Of a DNA stretch of 64,000 nt, positions 17,639-26,324 are shown one piece after another. Both the position numbers and the translations under genes were made by a program. The DNA comes from Cellulosimicrobium terreum (GTDB lineage Bacteria; Actinomycetota; Actinomycetes; Actinomycetales; Cellulomonadaceae): assembly GCA_014803435.1 (NCBI GenBank), contig JACYFD010000003.1:186001-250000 (forward strand), in the 5' to 3' direction. A model generated the notes under the pieces. It worked only from the letters and a program-made list of their open reading frames with translations. It made no database searches and was not told where the DNA came from. Numbering within the stretch: the stretch's first letter is position 1; every line of letters starts with the position of its first letter.

Positions 17639-18005
17639 TCCCACGACGAAGGCGCCGATGTACCCCCAGCCGTTGTTCTTGCCGCGCTCGGTTGCCTTCA
17701 CCGTGTACGAGGACGACGTCGCGCCCGAGATCGTGGAGCCGTTCGCCTTCCACCGGTACGACAACGATGCCTTCGACGCCCACGTACCGGCGGTCGCCGT
17801 GAGCTTCTTACCCACCTGGGCGGTCCCAGAGATCGTGGAACCGGGGTGGTCTCCACGTCGAGCGTCTCCTCGTCGCGGACAGCGGTGAGCCGCATGCTCA
17901 CCAAACGTCTTGCGAGCTCCGGCGTGAGCGCCAGCTCGACGTGCGCGGCGTCGGGGATGTCCGTCCCGTCGACCAGCCACTGCACCGAGACTGTCGGCTG
18001 CTCGC
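17639..18005 (-). pseudogene. Decayed Ig-like repeat protein relic
   Basis: On the minus strand two pieces of Ig-like repeat are found in different frames. The first (VSVQWLVDGTDIP, then LDVETTP, about 18005-17845) is followed after a frameshift by STISGTAQVGKKLTATAGTW and SLSYRWKANGSTISGATSSS (about 17842-17678), and then NNGWGYIGAFVVG. The second piece is very close to the repeats of the intact protein encoded at 18066-20309. No start or signal peptide is attached. It looks like the eroded end of a paralogue of that protein. Confidence 0.75.
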
Positions 18006-18065
18006 CGCCCCTCCTGCGGTTGTCGACCGCACGATCGTTGGCGGTGAGCGGTGGAGCGCTCGGGA

Positions 18066-20309
18066 TCAGCCGTTCCTCGACGCGCGGTAGCCGGCTGCCC
18101 GCGCAGCAGACTCGCTGCTGAAGCACTCCTCCGGCTTCGTCCTCTCGTAGTAGCGACCGCCAGGAACGTGGTAGATCCCGCTGTTGGCGTTGCCCTTGAT
18201 CGGCGCCCACGACGGGCAGTCCCACTCGTTGACCGGCGTGGTGCGGCTCGGCCTCGGAGCGGCCTTCACCGCAGCGGTGGACCCGCTCGTCCGTGACGCC
18301 GTGACGTAGGTGGACCGCCTGCCGGTGACGGTCACCGAGATGCGCTTGCCCTTGTCGCCGGAACGGACCGTGTACGTGGACCTGGTCGCGCCGCTGACGG
18401 CTCTGCCGTTCACCCTCCACTGGTAGGAGAACGAGGCCTTCGGCGACCATGTCCCGGACGTCGCGCGCAGAGTCTTGCCGACCTGCACCGTTCCCGTGAT
18501 CCTCGGCGCGACGGTCTTGGCGAACGTCGTGAGGACGATCGCGGTCGACCTGCTCGTCACGCTCCGCGTCGTGTAACCCGTCGCCCGACCGGTGACGGTG
18601 ACGGTGACGCGCTTGGCGTGGTCCGTCTTCTTCACGGTGTACGTCGACCTCGTCGCGCCCCTGATCGCCGCCCCGTTGACCCGCCACTGGTACGACAGGC
18701 TGGCCCTGGGCGACCAGGTTCCGGCGGTCGCCTTGAGCGTCGCGCCCACACGAGCAGAGCCGGTGATCCTCGGCGTCAACGCCGAGAAGGTCCCGTAGGC
18801 CACGGCCTTGGTAGCGACGCTGGTGACGCTTCGGGTCGAGTAGCCGGTCGCCCGCCCGGTGACGGTGACGGTGATCTTCTTGCCACGCAGGCTTGCGGGC
18901 AGCGTGTACGAGGACGACGTCGCTCCCTTGATCGCCGCACCGTTCGCCCGCCACTGGTACGACGCCGACGCCTTCGGGACCCATGTTCCCGCTGACACCG
19001 TGAGCCTCTTCCCTACCTGCGCGGTCCCGGAGATCCTCGGCGCGGGCGCAGTGAACGCCCCTGCCGCGACAGCCTTCGTCGTCGCGCTCGTCGTGGTCCG
19101 GGTCGTGTACCCGGTGGCCCTCCCGGTCACCGTGACGGCGATCGTCCTGCCGTAGAGGCTCGCGGGCACCGTGTACGACGACGAGGTCGCACCGGAGATC
19201 GCGGCCCCGTTGGCCCGCCACTGGTAGGACAGCGTGGCCGCCGGCGACCACGTCCCGGCCGATGCCGTGAGCCTCTTGCCCACCTGGACCGTCCCGGAAA
19301 TCGTCGGCGTCGGGGCCGACAGGACTCCTGCGGCCACCCTGACGGTCTTGCTCTGGCGCTCGAGGTCGGGGTGGAAGGGAGCACGTCCGGTGACGACGAC
19401 GCCGATCGCCGCGTTCAGGTCTGTCGTGGTGGGCACGTAGGTCGACGTGGTCGCTCCGGGGATGGTCGTCCCGTCGCGGGTCCACCGGTAGCTGAGCTGC
19501 GCGCTCGTGGTCCACGACCCGGTGACCGCCGTGAGCGCGGAGCCGACGCGTGCCGTGCCCAGGATGGTCGGCTCGTCGCCGAAGAGCACCCCCGTCACGA
19601 CGGACGTCGCGGCGGACACGTCCGTGCGCGGGAAGTGCCCGTCCGAAACGGTGCTGACGGTCACGGAGAGCGTCGCGCCCAGGTCGGCCGTCGTCGCCAC
19701 GTAGGCCGAGCTCGTCGCTCCGTCGATCGGGGCTCCGTTACGGCTCCACTGGTAGGACAGGGTGCCGGCCGGCAGCCAGTCCACCGACGCTTGGAGCATC
19801 TGGCCGACGAGCGCGGCACCGAGCACGGTCGGCACGGCGCCCTCCACCGCGCACCGCGGCACAGCTGCCGTCGTCACGCTCGACACCGTGACAGGCAGCC
19901 CGGCGTCGTCGTCCGGGATCGTTCCGGTGACCTGAGCGGAGAGCACAGCCCCGAGCAGCTCAGGACCGATGCTGAGGTCCTGCGCTTCGGCGCCCTCGAG
20001 CCGGACGTCGTCGGCGAACCAGGCGTAGGTCAGCACGGTGTCGTCGGGCTGCCAGATTCCGGGATCGACCGTCAGCGTCTCCCCGACGCACAGGCGTCCG
20101 TCAACCTCGAGCGGACCCTGCGGTGCCCCGATCACACGCGCACCCGACGCGTCGTCCCCGACCGGGTCGTCCTGGGCGCCCGACGTCGGCCCCGTCGCCG
20201 CCTGCACCGGCACAGCAACCACGGGCGACAGCAGGAGTGCCGTGGCCAGGCTCGTCGCGACGACGCGACGTGCACCGGCGGACCTCGTGCGGGAAGTGCG
20301 AACGAACAT
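18066..20309 (-). CDS. Secreted seven-repeat Ig-like protein with C-terminal sunset-type domain
   Basis: A 747-residue secreted protein. A signal peptide (Arg-rich, then VVATSLATALLLSPVVAVPVQA) leads into seven Ig-like repeats of about 85-95 residues, five of them with the core P-I-x-G-T/S-x-x-V-G-x-x-L-x-A-x-x-G-x-W, then Y-Q-W-R-x-N-G and G-A-T-x-S-x-Y. The last four repeats are nearly identical. The C-terminal 55 residues (DCPSWAPIKGNANSGIYHV, then GGRYYERTKPEECFSSE) match the small Cys-containing sunset domain found at the ends of actinobacterial exported proteins. ATG 20309 has GGAG eight bases upstream. It is probably surface-exposed, with an adhesive or structural role; no enzyme motif is visible. 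Confidence 0.85.
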   Translation of the reverse strand: MFVRTSRTRSAGARRVVATSLATALLLSPVVAVPVQAATGPTSGAQDDPVGDDASGARVIGAPQGPLEVDGRLCVGETLTVDPGIWQPDDTVLTYAWFADDVRLEGAEAQDLSIGPELLGAVLSAQVTGTIPDDDAGLPVTVSSVTTAAVPRCAVEGAVPTVLGAALVGQMLQASVDWLPAGTLSYQWSRNGAPIDGATSSAYVATTADLGATLSVTVSTVSDGHFPRTDVSAATSVVTGVLFGDEPTILGTARVGSALTAVTGSWTTSAQLSYRWTRDGTTIPGATTSTYVPTTTDLNAAIGVVVTGRAPFHPDLERQSKTVRVAAGVLSAPTPTISGTVQVGKRLTASAGTWSPAATLSYQWRANGAAISGATSSSYTVPASLYGRTIAVTVTGRATGYTTRTTTSATTKAVAAGAFTAPAPRISGTAQVGKRLTVSAGTWVPKASASYQWRANGAAIKGATSSSYTLPASLRGKKITVTVTGRATGYSTRSVTSVATKAVAYGTFSALTPRITGSARVGATLKATAGTWSPRASLSYQWRVNGAAIRGATRSTYTVKKTDHAKRVTVTVTGRATGYTTRSVTSRSTAIVLTTFAKTVAPRITGTVQVGKTLRATSGTWSPKASFSYQWRVNGRAVSGATRSTYTVRSGDKGKRISVTVTGRRSTYVTASRTSGSTAAVKAAPRPSRTTPVNEWDCPSWAPIKGNANSGIYHVPGGRYYERTKPEECFSSESAARAAGYRASRNG

Positions 20310-20616
20310 CTCAGCTCCGTCATCACAGGCCGACCGGAGTGGTCGGCGATCTGACGGTAAGGCACCTCACGTCACGCATGATCCGCCCGCCACGGCGTGA
20401 AGGGACCAGGCGCACCGGCACCCCAGCGTTCAGGCCGATCCTCAGGGCCGACCCGCGCCGCTGGACCTGCAAAATTCACCCCCGCCACGTCGTCCAAGGC
20501 TCCCCGACGGTGGCTCTCTCCAGGTGACGCCCGGTGGCACGTGCCGACCCGCCGCCGTGACCTCGGTTACCGTCTTTCCAACGTCCCGACACGGGACCTC
20601 GCCACCGGAGACCGCA
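20310..20616. other. Divergent intergenic region, no gene seen
   Basis: These 307 bases separate the Ig-repeat gene from the metalloprotease gene. Possible -10 boxes of the form TACCGT occur on both strands (complement of 20353-20358, and near 20569), each preceded by TT. No hairpin, repeat or RNA gene was recognised. Confidence 0.5.
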
Positions 20617-22596
20617 ATGACCCGTCCGTCCCGCTCTCGTCCGACCCGAGGCACGTCCCGAGCGGGAGCCGTACTCCTCGCCCTGGCGCTCGGCCTGACC
20701 GGTCTCGTCGCGCCGACGGCCACGGCGTCCGTGCCCGCACTGCCCGCAGCGCCCACGACGCCCACGACGCCCGTGACGCCCGTGACGCCGGGACCGGACG
20801 TCGTCGTCGACCACGAGCCCTTCCGCTACGACTCACCGCGCTCCGACGTCCGGTCGCCGCTGCGCGCGCTCGCCGACACCGACGTGCACGCGCTCCACGT
20901 CGTGCTGCTGGACCCGGCCTGGGCGAGCGGGAGCGGGAAGCCGAGCACCGGCTGGATCACGGACGCGCAGCTCACCGACCTCACGGACGAGGTCTCGCAG
21001 TTCTGGGTCGACCAGTCGGACGGGACGGTCCGCACGTCCGTCGCGAGCGTCACCCGCTTCCCCTACGCGGGCGCGGACTGCTCCACCACGGAGGGAATCC
21101 TCGACATCTGGAACCGGGCCGGCACGTCCCGGTACGGCTCCGGGTGGATCTCGAGCGAGACCCGCGGCCCCGCCGAGCGCGAGCACTTCGTCGTCCTCGC
21201 CCCGTACGCGGGCAGCGACCTCGGCGAGACGACGTGCGACGGGACGCTGGGCCTGGGCACCCTGCCCGCGACGGCGAGCACGGGCAACGGCGGTGTCGTC
21301 TTCGGCCTCTACGGCGGCAGGAACGCGGCCCAGCTGTCCGACGGCGCGCACACCCTCGCGCACGAGCTGGGCCACAACCTCGGCCTCGAGCACGCGGGCA
21401 GCGTCTGGTGCGACCGCAACGTCCCCGACCCGAACCTGTCGACGTTCCCGGCGGACTGCTTCAACCTCGCCTACGTCGACTCCTACGACGTCATGGGGAC
21501 CGCGCTCGCACCGAACGTCGGCGTGCCTGCGCTGTCGTCCCCGGGTCGCGCTCGGCTCGGCGTCCACAAGGACCACGTGCTCTCCCCCACGTACGGCACG
21601 ACCGACGTCAGGCTCTCGCCGCTCGGGTCCGGGACCGGGAAGCAGGCCGTCAGCGTGGTCGACCCCGCGTCGCGCTCCCGGTACTACGTCGAGTTCCGGG
21701 ACCGGTCCGCCCCCTGGCCCGGGCACGCCGTCGACCTGCGGCCGGGCCTCCCGCTGCGCTTCGGCGACGGCGTCCGGATCGTCCGGCTCGCGCCCACCGA
21801 CTCGTGGGACGCGTTCAAGAACGAGCAGGTCCTCCTCCCCCAGGGCACGCCGTCGTCGCGCACGTCGACGCTGGCCGCCGGGCGGAGCTTCACGACGGCG
21901 ACCGGCGCGCTGACCATCACGACGAGGGCGGTCTCCGGCAGCGGGTCGACCCGCGCGGCGGACGTCCGGATCGTGGTGCGGGCTCGTCCGAGCGTCACCC
22001 TCACGACGAGCAGGACCTCGCAGACGTACCAGGACCCTGCGGTCGCGCGCGTCACGGCGACGGTCGGCGCGGTCGCGGGCTCGGTTCCGGCCGGGACGAT
22101 CACCATCAAGTCCGGCGCGGTCCGCCTCGCCTCCGCCGTCGTCCCGACGAGCGGTGGTGCGGCCGGGAAGGTCACGCTCGCGCTGCCGAAGTCGATCAGC
22201 GCGCGCAAGCACTCGATCACGGCCGTCTTCTCGCCTGCCGACACCCAGTCCGCCGTCCGGGTGCAGTCCGCCCCCACGACGGTCACGGTGAACAAGGCCC
22301 GACCCGGCGTGCGCGTCTCGCTCTCCCCGTCGACCGCCGCCCGCGGGCGGACCGTCACGGCCACGGTGACGATCACGATGACCGGCGTGACCAACGGACC
22401 GAGTGGGCACACGAGCATCTACGTGGACGGGGCACGGGTCGCGACGACGTACCTCACGTCGACCGACCGGGGCACGTTCCGCGCCACGCTGCCAAAGACG
22501 CTGTCGCGCGGGACGCACACGGTCACCGCGGTCTACGCGGGCAACGACAACATTCTCCGGGTGACGAGCCCCGCGACGCGGGTCACGATCACCTGA
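20617..22596 (+). CDS. Secreted zinc metalloprotease with C-terminal Ig-like domains
   Basis: A 659-residue exported protein. The signal peptide (AVLLALALGLTGLVAPTATA) is followed by a short Thr/Pro linker and a metalloprotease domain with the extended zinc motif HELGHNLGLEH (residues 249-259) and a Met-turn YDVMGT (Met293), the pattern of metzincin or gametolysin-like peptidases. Residues of about 430-659 form at least two Ig-like (bacterial Big/Ig_like3 type) domains, with PAGTITIKSG and a second SGHTSIYVDGARVATTYL copy. ATG 20617 has GGAG seven bases upstream. It probably cleaves surface or extracellular proteins. It ends 38 bases before the convergent pyruvyl transferase gene. Confidence 0.85.
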   Translation: MTRPSRSRPTRGTSRAGAVLLALALGLTGLVAPTATASVPALPAAPTTPTTPVTPVTPGPDVVVDHEPFRYDSPRSDVRSPLRALADTDVHALHVVLLDPAWASGSGKPSTGWITDAQLTDLTDEVSQFWVDQSDGTVRTSVASVTRFPYAGADCSTTEGILDIWNRAGTSRYGSGWISSETRGPAEREHFVVLAPYAGSDLGETTCDGTLGLGTLPATASTGNGGVVFGLYGGRNAAQLSDGAHTLAHELGHNLGLEHAGSVWCDRNVPDPNLSTFPADCFNLAYVDSYDVMGTALAPNVGVPALSSPGRARLGVHKDHVLSPTYGTTDVRLSPLGSGTGKQAVSVVDPASRSRYYVEFRDRSAPWPGHAVDLRPGLPLRFGDGVRIVRLAPTDSWDAFKNEQVLLPQGTPSSRTSTLAAGRSFTTATGALTITTRAVSGSGSTRAADVRIVVRARPSVTLTTSRTSQTYQDPAVARVTATVGAVAGSVPAGTITIKSGAVRLASAVVPTSGGAAGKVTLALPKSISARKHSITAVFSPADTQSAVRVQSAPTTVTVNKARPGVRVSLSPSTAARGRTVTATVTITMTGVTNGPSGHTSIYVDGARVATTYLTSTDRGTFRATLPKTLSRGTHTVTAVYAGNDNILRVTSPATRVTIT

Positions 22597-22634
22597 CCGC
22601 CGAGGACGTCAGCTGATCGCGCATCGGCTCGGGC

Positions 22635-24122
22635 TCAGCCCTTCCCGAACCGGAGCAGCCGACGCGCGCGGGCCGCGAGGCCGCGCCGGACACGGGTGCC
22701 CAGCGGGACCGCCTGCGCCGCGGCGACGCGCTTGACCGATGCCTCGACCCGGTCCGCCCGCTTGCGGACGGCGGCAAGCTCCTTCGCGAGGGCGTCGGTC
22801 CGGGCGAGCGACTTCTCGAGCGTGGCGACCTGCTTGGTCAGCAGGGAGATCTTGCGGTTCTGCTCGGCGAGACGCTCCTTCGCCCGCGTGTCCGCGTCCT
22901 TGAGCCAGGCGATGCGGTACCCGAGCCCGCTGTCCGCGGTCCCGTCCCAGACGCCCGCCGGCCCGGCGTAGGCGACCTCACGACGGCGCTCGTCGAACGC
23001 CGCGCCGCGGTCCCCGTCGGGCCCGTACACGGTGTCGAACCCGTGCTTGGCGAGGTACGTCGTCATCCGGTCCAGGCGCTCGGCGTGCCCGGAGACCAGC
23101 GGCCCGTAGTCGGCGTCCCGGACGAGCTCGGCGACGTCCGTGCCTGGCTCGACGTCCGTGACCTTCGCGTGCGGGATCTCGAAGTACCGGCTCAGCTCGA
23201 GGGTGCGCGAGTCGTGGCACAGCACGAATCCGGGCGTGCCCGCGAGGAGCGCGGCGATGTTGCCGTGGATCCGGGTGCCGAACGAGAGGTCGTACTCCCG
23301 CATGGCGTCGATCCACGTCGGGGAGTCCAGGTGGAAGACCGTGCGGCCGTCCCGGAACAGCGGGTGCGTGCGCACGTCCGGCACGTCGTTCACCGCGGCG
23401 GCCTGGGCCGACACGTCGCCCCAGTACATGAGGCTGAGGTCGCGCAGCTCCTGCGCGAAGTAGGTGAGGCCCGGATACCGGTCGTAGTTCGACATCACGA
23501 GCTCGCCGATGCCGTCCACCCAGTTCGAGATCGAGACCGCGATCCGCGAGCTCGCGTCGAGCTCGGGCGCGGGACGCACGGCGAGCGAGTCCCCGGCGAG
23601 GAACATCGACGGGCACCCGATGACCTCGACGTCCGAGAAGCCCAGGTGCCGGACGTACGCCTCGGTGAGCTCCCCGCGCACCCCGACGGACGGCGAACGG
23701 TCCAGCACCGCCGAGAGGAACCGTCGGACCGGCTCGTCGAGCTCCGCCATCGCCTCGAGGTCGTAGTCGAGGGACGTCTGCGCGCCGACGCTGAGCACCG
23801 TGACGGGGATCGTCAGCTTCTCGATCAGCCCGGTGAGCCGTCGCAGCGCCGGGAGGAAGTCGGGCCGGAACGCGTTCGCGAGCGGGACGACGAAGGCGTC
23901 GTACTCCTCGTTGATCCTCTCTGCCTGCGACGGGTGCCCGTTCAGGCTCGGACCGTTGGTCACCACCTCGACGTCCGGGGTCGACAGCATCCGGTACGCG
24001 GAGTCACTGAAGAGCAGGTTCCCGGTGTTCGTGGCCACCAGGTTGCGCTGCAGCATCTCCTCGACGCTCGGCGCGTGAAAGGGATCCTTCGCTGCACGGA
24101 GCAGGATGCGTCGACCGGTCAT
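22635..24122 (-). CDS. Polysaccharide pyruvyl transferase family protein with coiled-coil tail
   Basis: A 495-residue protein of the PS_pyruv_trans family, which adds pyruvate ketals to sugars using phosphoenolpyruvate. The segments ATNTGNLLFSDSAYRML at the N-terminus, LSVGAQTSLDYD, SPSVGVRGELTEAYVRHLG and the conserved SFGTRIHGNIAALLAG identify it. After about residue 395 comes a coiled coil (KERLAEQNRKISLLTKQVA...) and a very basic end (RVRRGLAARARRLLRFGKG). The start ATG 24122 is preceded by TAGTGT at six bases with no ribosome site, suggesting a leaderless transcript. A family member of this type can also act in glycan processing without pyruvylation, so the ketal role is likely but unproven. 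Confidence 0.85.
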   Translation of the reverse strand: MTGRRILLRAAKDPFHAPSVEEMLQRNLVATNTGNLLFSDSAYRMLSTPDVEVVTNGPSLNGHPSQAERINEEYDAFVVPLANAFRPDFLPALRRLTGLIEKLTIPVTVLSVGAQTSLDYDLEAMAELDEPVRRFLSAVLDRSPSVGVRGELTEAYVRHLGFSDVEVIGCPSMFLAGDSLAVRPAPELDASSRIAVSISNWVDGIGELVMSNYDRYPGLTYFAQELRDLSLMYWGDVSAQAAAVNDVPDVRTHPLFRDGRTVFHLDSPTWIDAMREYDLSFGTRIHGNIAALLAGTPGFVLCHDSRTLELSRYFEIPHAKVTDVEPGTDVAELVRDADYGPLVSGHAERLDRMTTYLAKHGFDTVYGPDGDRGAAFDERRREVAYAGPAGVWDGTADSGLGYRIAWLKDADTRAKERLAEQNRKISLLTKQVATLEKSLARTDALAKELAAVRKRADRVEASVKRVAAAQAVPLGTRVRRGLAARARRLLRFGKG

Positions 24123-24128
24123 GGGAGG

Positions 24129-24134
24129 ACACTA
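24129..24134 (-). promoter_or_regulatory. -10 box of a probable leaderless transcript
   Basis: TAGTGT (complement of ACACTA) ends six bases before ATG 24122. The intervening bases CCTCCC cannot serve as a ribosome site. This is the spacing expected when transcription begins at the start codon. Confidence 0.5.
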
Positions 24135-24238
24135 CTAGCACGTCTCCTGAACCCTGGAGCCGCCCTGCGGCCGGGGAGATTCTGCTGGGACCGGTGCGTC
24201 CCCTGTCCGAACAAGCCCGATCGGTGCAGGATGTCCGG

Positions 24239-26146
24239 ATGTACTCGGTATCGGTGGTCGTCCCCACATACCGATCGGGGGCCGGACTCGACAGGCTCGT
24301 CGCCTCGGTCGACGAGCAGGATCTCCAGGTAGAGATCGTCTTCGTCGACGACGGTTCTCCGGACGACACGTTCGAGCGGGTCTGCCGGATTGCCGCCGAC
24401 CGGGCGAACGTCCGCGCCGAGCAGATCCCGGCGTCGGGATGGCCGAGCCGCCCGCGCAACGTCGGGACCCGCCTCGCGAGAGGCGAGTACGTGCTCTACA
24501 TGGACCACGACGACTTCCTCATGCCGGGCGGTCTGCGGCCGGCGTACGAGTTCGCGGCCGCCCACGGCCTGGACGCCGTCAACATCAAGGAGGTCCGGAC
24601 CAACCGGCCCACGTGGGGCCTGACGCGGTACGTCGGCGACGAGGTGTTCGAGCGCGGCGCATACCCCTCGGACGTCCTCACCCCCATGACGCCCCACAAG
24701 CTCTACCGCCGCGAGTTCCTCCTCGAGCACGCCGTCGAGTTCCCCGAGGCGCCTCACCACCTGTGGGAGGACAACTTCTTCAACATCGACGTCCTCGGTT
24801 CGGCACAGCGCATCGGGGTCTTCTCGACCTCGCCCGTCTACCACTGGCACCGGGCCGGAGGCCAGACCGGCTCGACGGACTACTCGTCCGACGATTCCGA
24901 GTACTGGCGGTACGTGCGCAAGGTCCTGGACCGCGTCGTCGGGCAGCTCGCGGACCCTGCCCTGGAAGAGACCCGCAACGGAGTCCTTGCCGAGAAGATC
25001 AGCGTGCGCGTCCTCTCCCGAGCCAAGGGTGGCTGGTTGCGACGGCGCGACAAGGCCGTCACCGAGATGTTCACGACGGTCCGCGAGCTCGTCCTCGGGC
25101 ACTTCCCTCCCGAGCTGGACAGATACCTCGACGCACGCGACCGCCTCCTCGTCCGCATCGTCCGGGAGGACCGGCCCGACCTCGCGCGCGCCCTCGAATC
25201 GGAGGTCGAGAAGCTCGACGCGGTGGCGCACCTCCTCACGGGGCGCTGGGACGGCGGTGCGCTCCACCTGTCAGGGAGCGCGACCTTCTCGGGGCCCGAC
25301 TTCCCGGGCTTCCGCCTGGAGCCGACCTCGGACGGCGCGCTGCGAGCGCTCGCTCCCGAGCTGGTCGAGGTGCTCGGCCCCGAGGCACGCGACTTCTCGC
25401 ACGCCGTCGCGACGGCCCGGAGCGACCTGGTCGCGCACGACCGGGACCAGCGGACCGGCTGGCCCGTGCCCACGACGTCGACGCCGCGTCTCGTGCCCGA
25501 GCCCGACGGCACCAGCCACCTCGCCGTCGACTGGACCGCGACGTTCGAGGTCGCCCGCCTCGCCTGCGGGACCGACGCGCCGGACGCGGTCTGGGACTTC
25601 CTCGGGCGGACGCAGGTCGACGACCTCACCATCACGCGTCGCGTCACCGCCGGTCTCGGCCTGCCCCCCGCGCTCGTGCACGGTCGCCCGATCGTGCCCT
25701 ACGTCAACAACGCCGGGCGGCTGACGATCGACGTGGGCGAGCACCTGAGGACCGTCCTGGCCGACGCGCTGCCGCGTTGGACCCGGTCCACGATCGAGGA
25801 CGGCGACACCCTCGTCACACCGGTCGATGGCGTGCACGTCGTCGGGTCCACACGGTTGCCCGGAACCCTCGTGCTCCTCCCCCCGCCGGAGTCGGACTCG
25901 CGGCTGGACGGGATGGTCGGTGCGGCGAACAAGCTGGTCCAGTCGCGCCTGCGCAAGCGCTACCCCGACGGGGTCGAGGTCCCCGGCTTCCTCGTGGGCG
26001 AGGACGGGCGGGCCCACCTCGAGGCGAGGCTCCCCGCGTTCACGGGCATGTTCCCGTTCGCGTGGCGGTTCGGACCCAAGACGATCGCGACGAAGCAGTC
26101 GCTCGTGCGCTGGGGCCGTTCCCTGCGCACGGTGTCGTCGCGCTGA
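24239..26146 (+). CDS. Glycosyltransferase family 2 protein
   Basis: A 635-residue protein. The N-terminal GT2 domain starts SVVVPTYRSGAGLDRLVASV, has VFVDDGSPDDT and the metal-binding acidic motif in LYMDHDDFLMPGG (about residue 87), and WEDNFFNIDVL in the acceptor half. The remaining 330 residues form an extra soluble region of unclear function, seen in large actinobacterial GT2 proteins of teichoic-acid loci. ATG 24239 begins the domain directly. The gene is divergent from the pyruvyl transferase across about 115 bases and followed by the nucleotide-sugar dehydrogenase. Donor and acceptor are unknown. Confidence 0.85.
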   Translation: MYSVSVVVPTYRSGAGLDRLVASVDEQDLQVEIVFVDDGSPDDTFERVCRIAADRANVRAEQIPASGWPSRPRNVGTRLARGEYVLYMDHDDFLMPGGLRPAYEFAAAHGLDAVNIKEVRTNRPTWGLTRYVGDEVFERGAYPSDVLTPMTPHKLYRREFLLEHAVEFPEAPHHLWEDNFFNIDVLGSAQRIGVFSTSPVYHWHRAGGQTGSTDYSSDDSEYWRYVRKVLDRVVGQLADPALEETRNGVLAEKISVRVLSRAKGGWLRRRDKAVTEMFTTVRELVLGHFPPELDRYLDARDRLLVRIVREDRPDLARALESEVEKLDAVAHLLTGRWDGGALHLSGSATFSGPDFPGFRLEPTSDGALRALAPELVEVLGPEARDFSHAVATARSDLVAHDRDQRTGWPVPTTSTPRLVPEPDGTSHLAVDWTATFEVARLACGTDAPDAVWDFLGRTQVDDLTITRRVTAGLGLPPALVHGRPIVPYVNNAGRLTIDVGEHLRTVLADALPRWTRSTIEDGDTLVTPVDGVHVVGSTRLPGTLVLLPPPESDSRLDGMVGAANKLVQSRLRKRYPDGVEVPGFLVGEDGRAHLEARLPAFTGMFPFAWRFGPKTIATKQSLVRWGRSLRTVSSR

Positions 26147-26324
26147 CGAGGAAGGCGACCGGACAGGCGGACGATGACCTCGGCCCTCCGTTCGCGCGAT
26201 ATCCTCGTCCGCGAAGTCGAGCGAACCGACCGTGCCCTGAAGGCACTCCTTCCTGTCACAGTGTTTGCACTCAACGATCACGACCGGCGCCGAGCCCGTC
26301 GCGGGATGAAAGGACGTGCCGGCA

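Noticed and set aside
18066-20309. CRISPR-like array suggested by regularly spaced similar DNA
   Set aside because: The repeats are about 270 bases, coding and in frame, so they are protein repeats.
23043-24332. Open frame antisense to the pyruvyl transferase gene
   Set aside because: Rich in His, Arg and Val with no motif; a shadow of the opposite gene.
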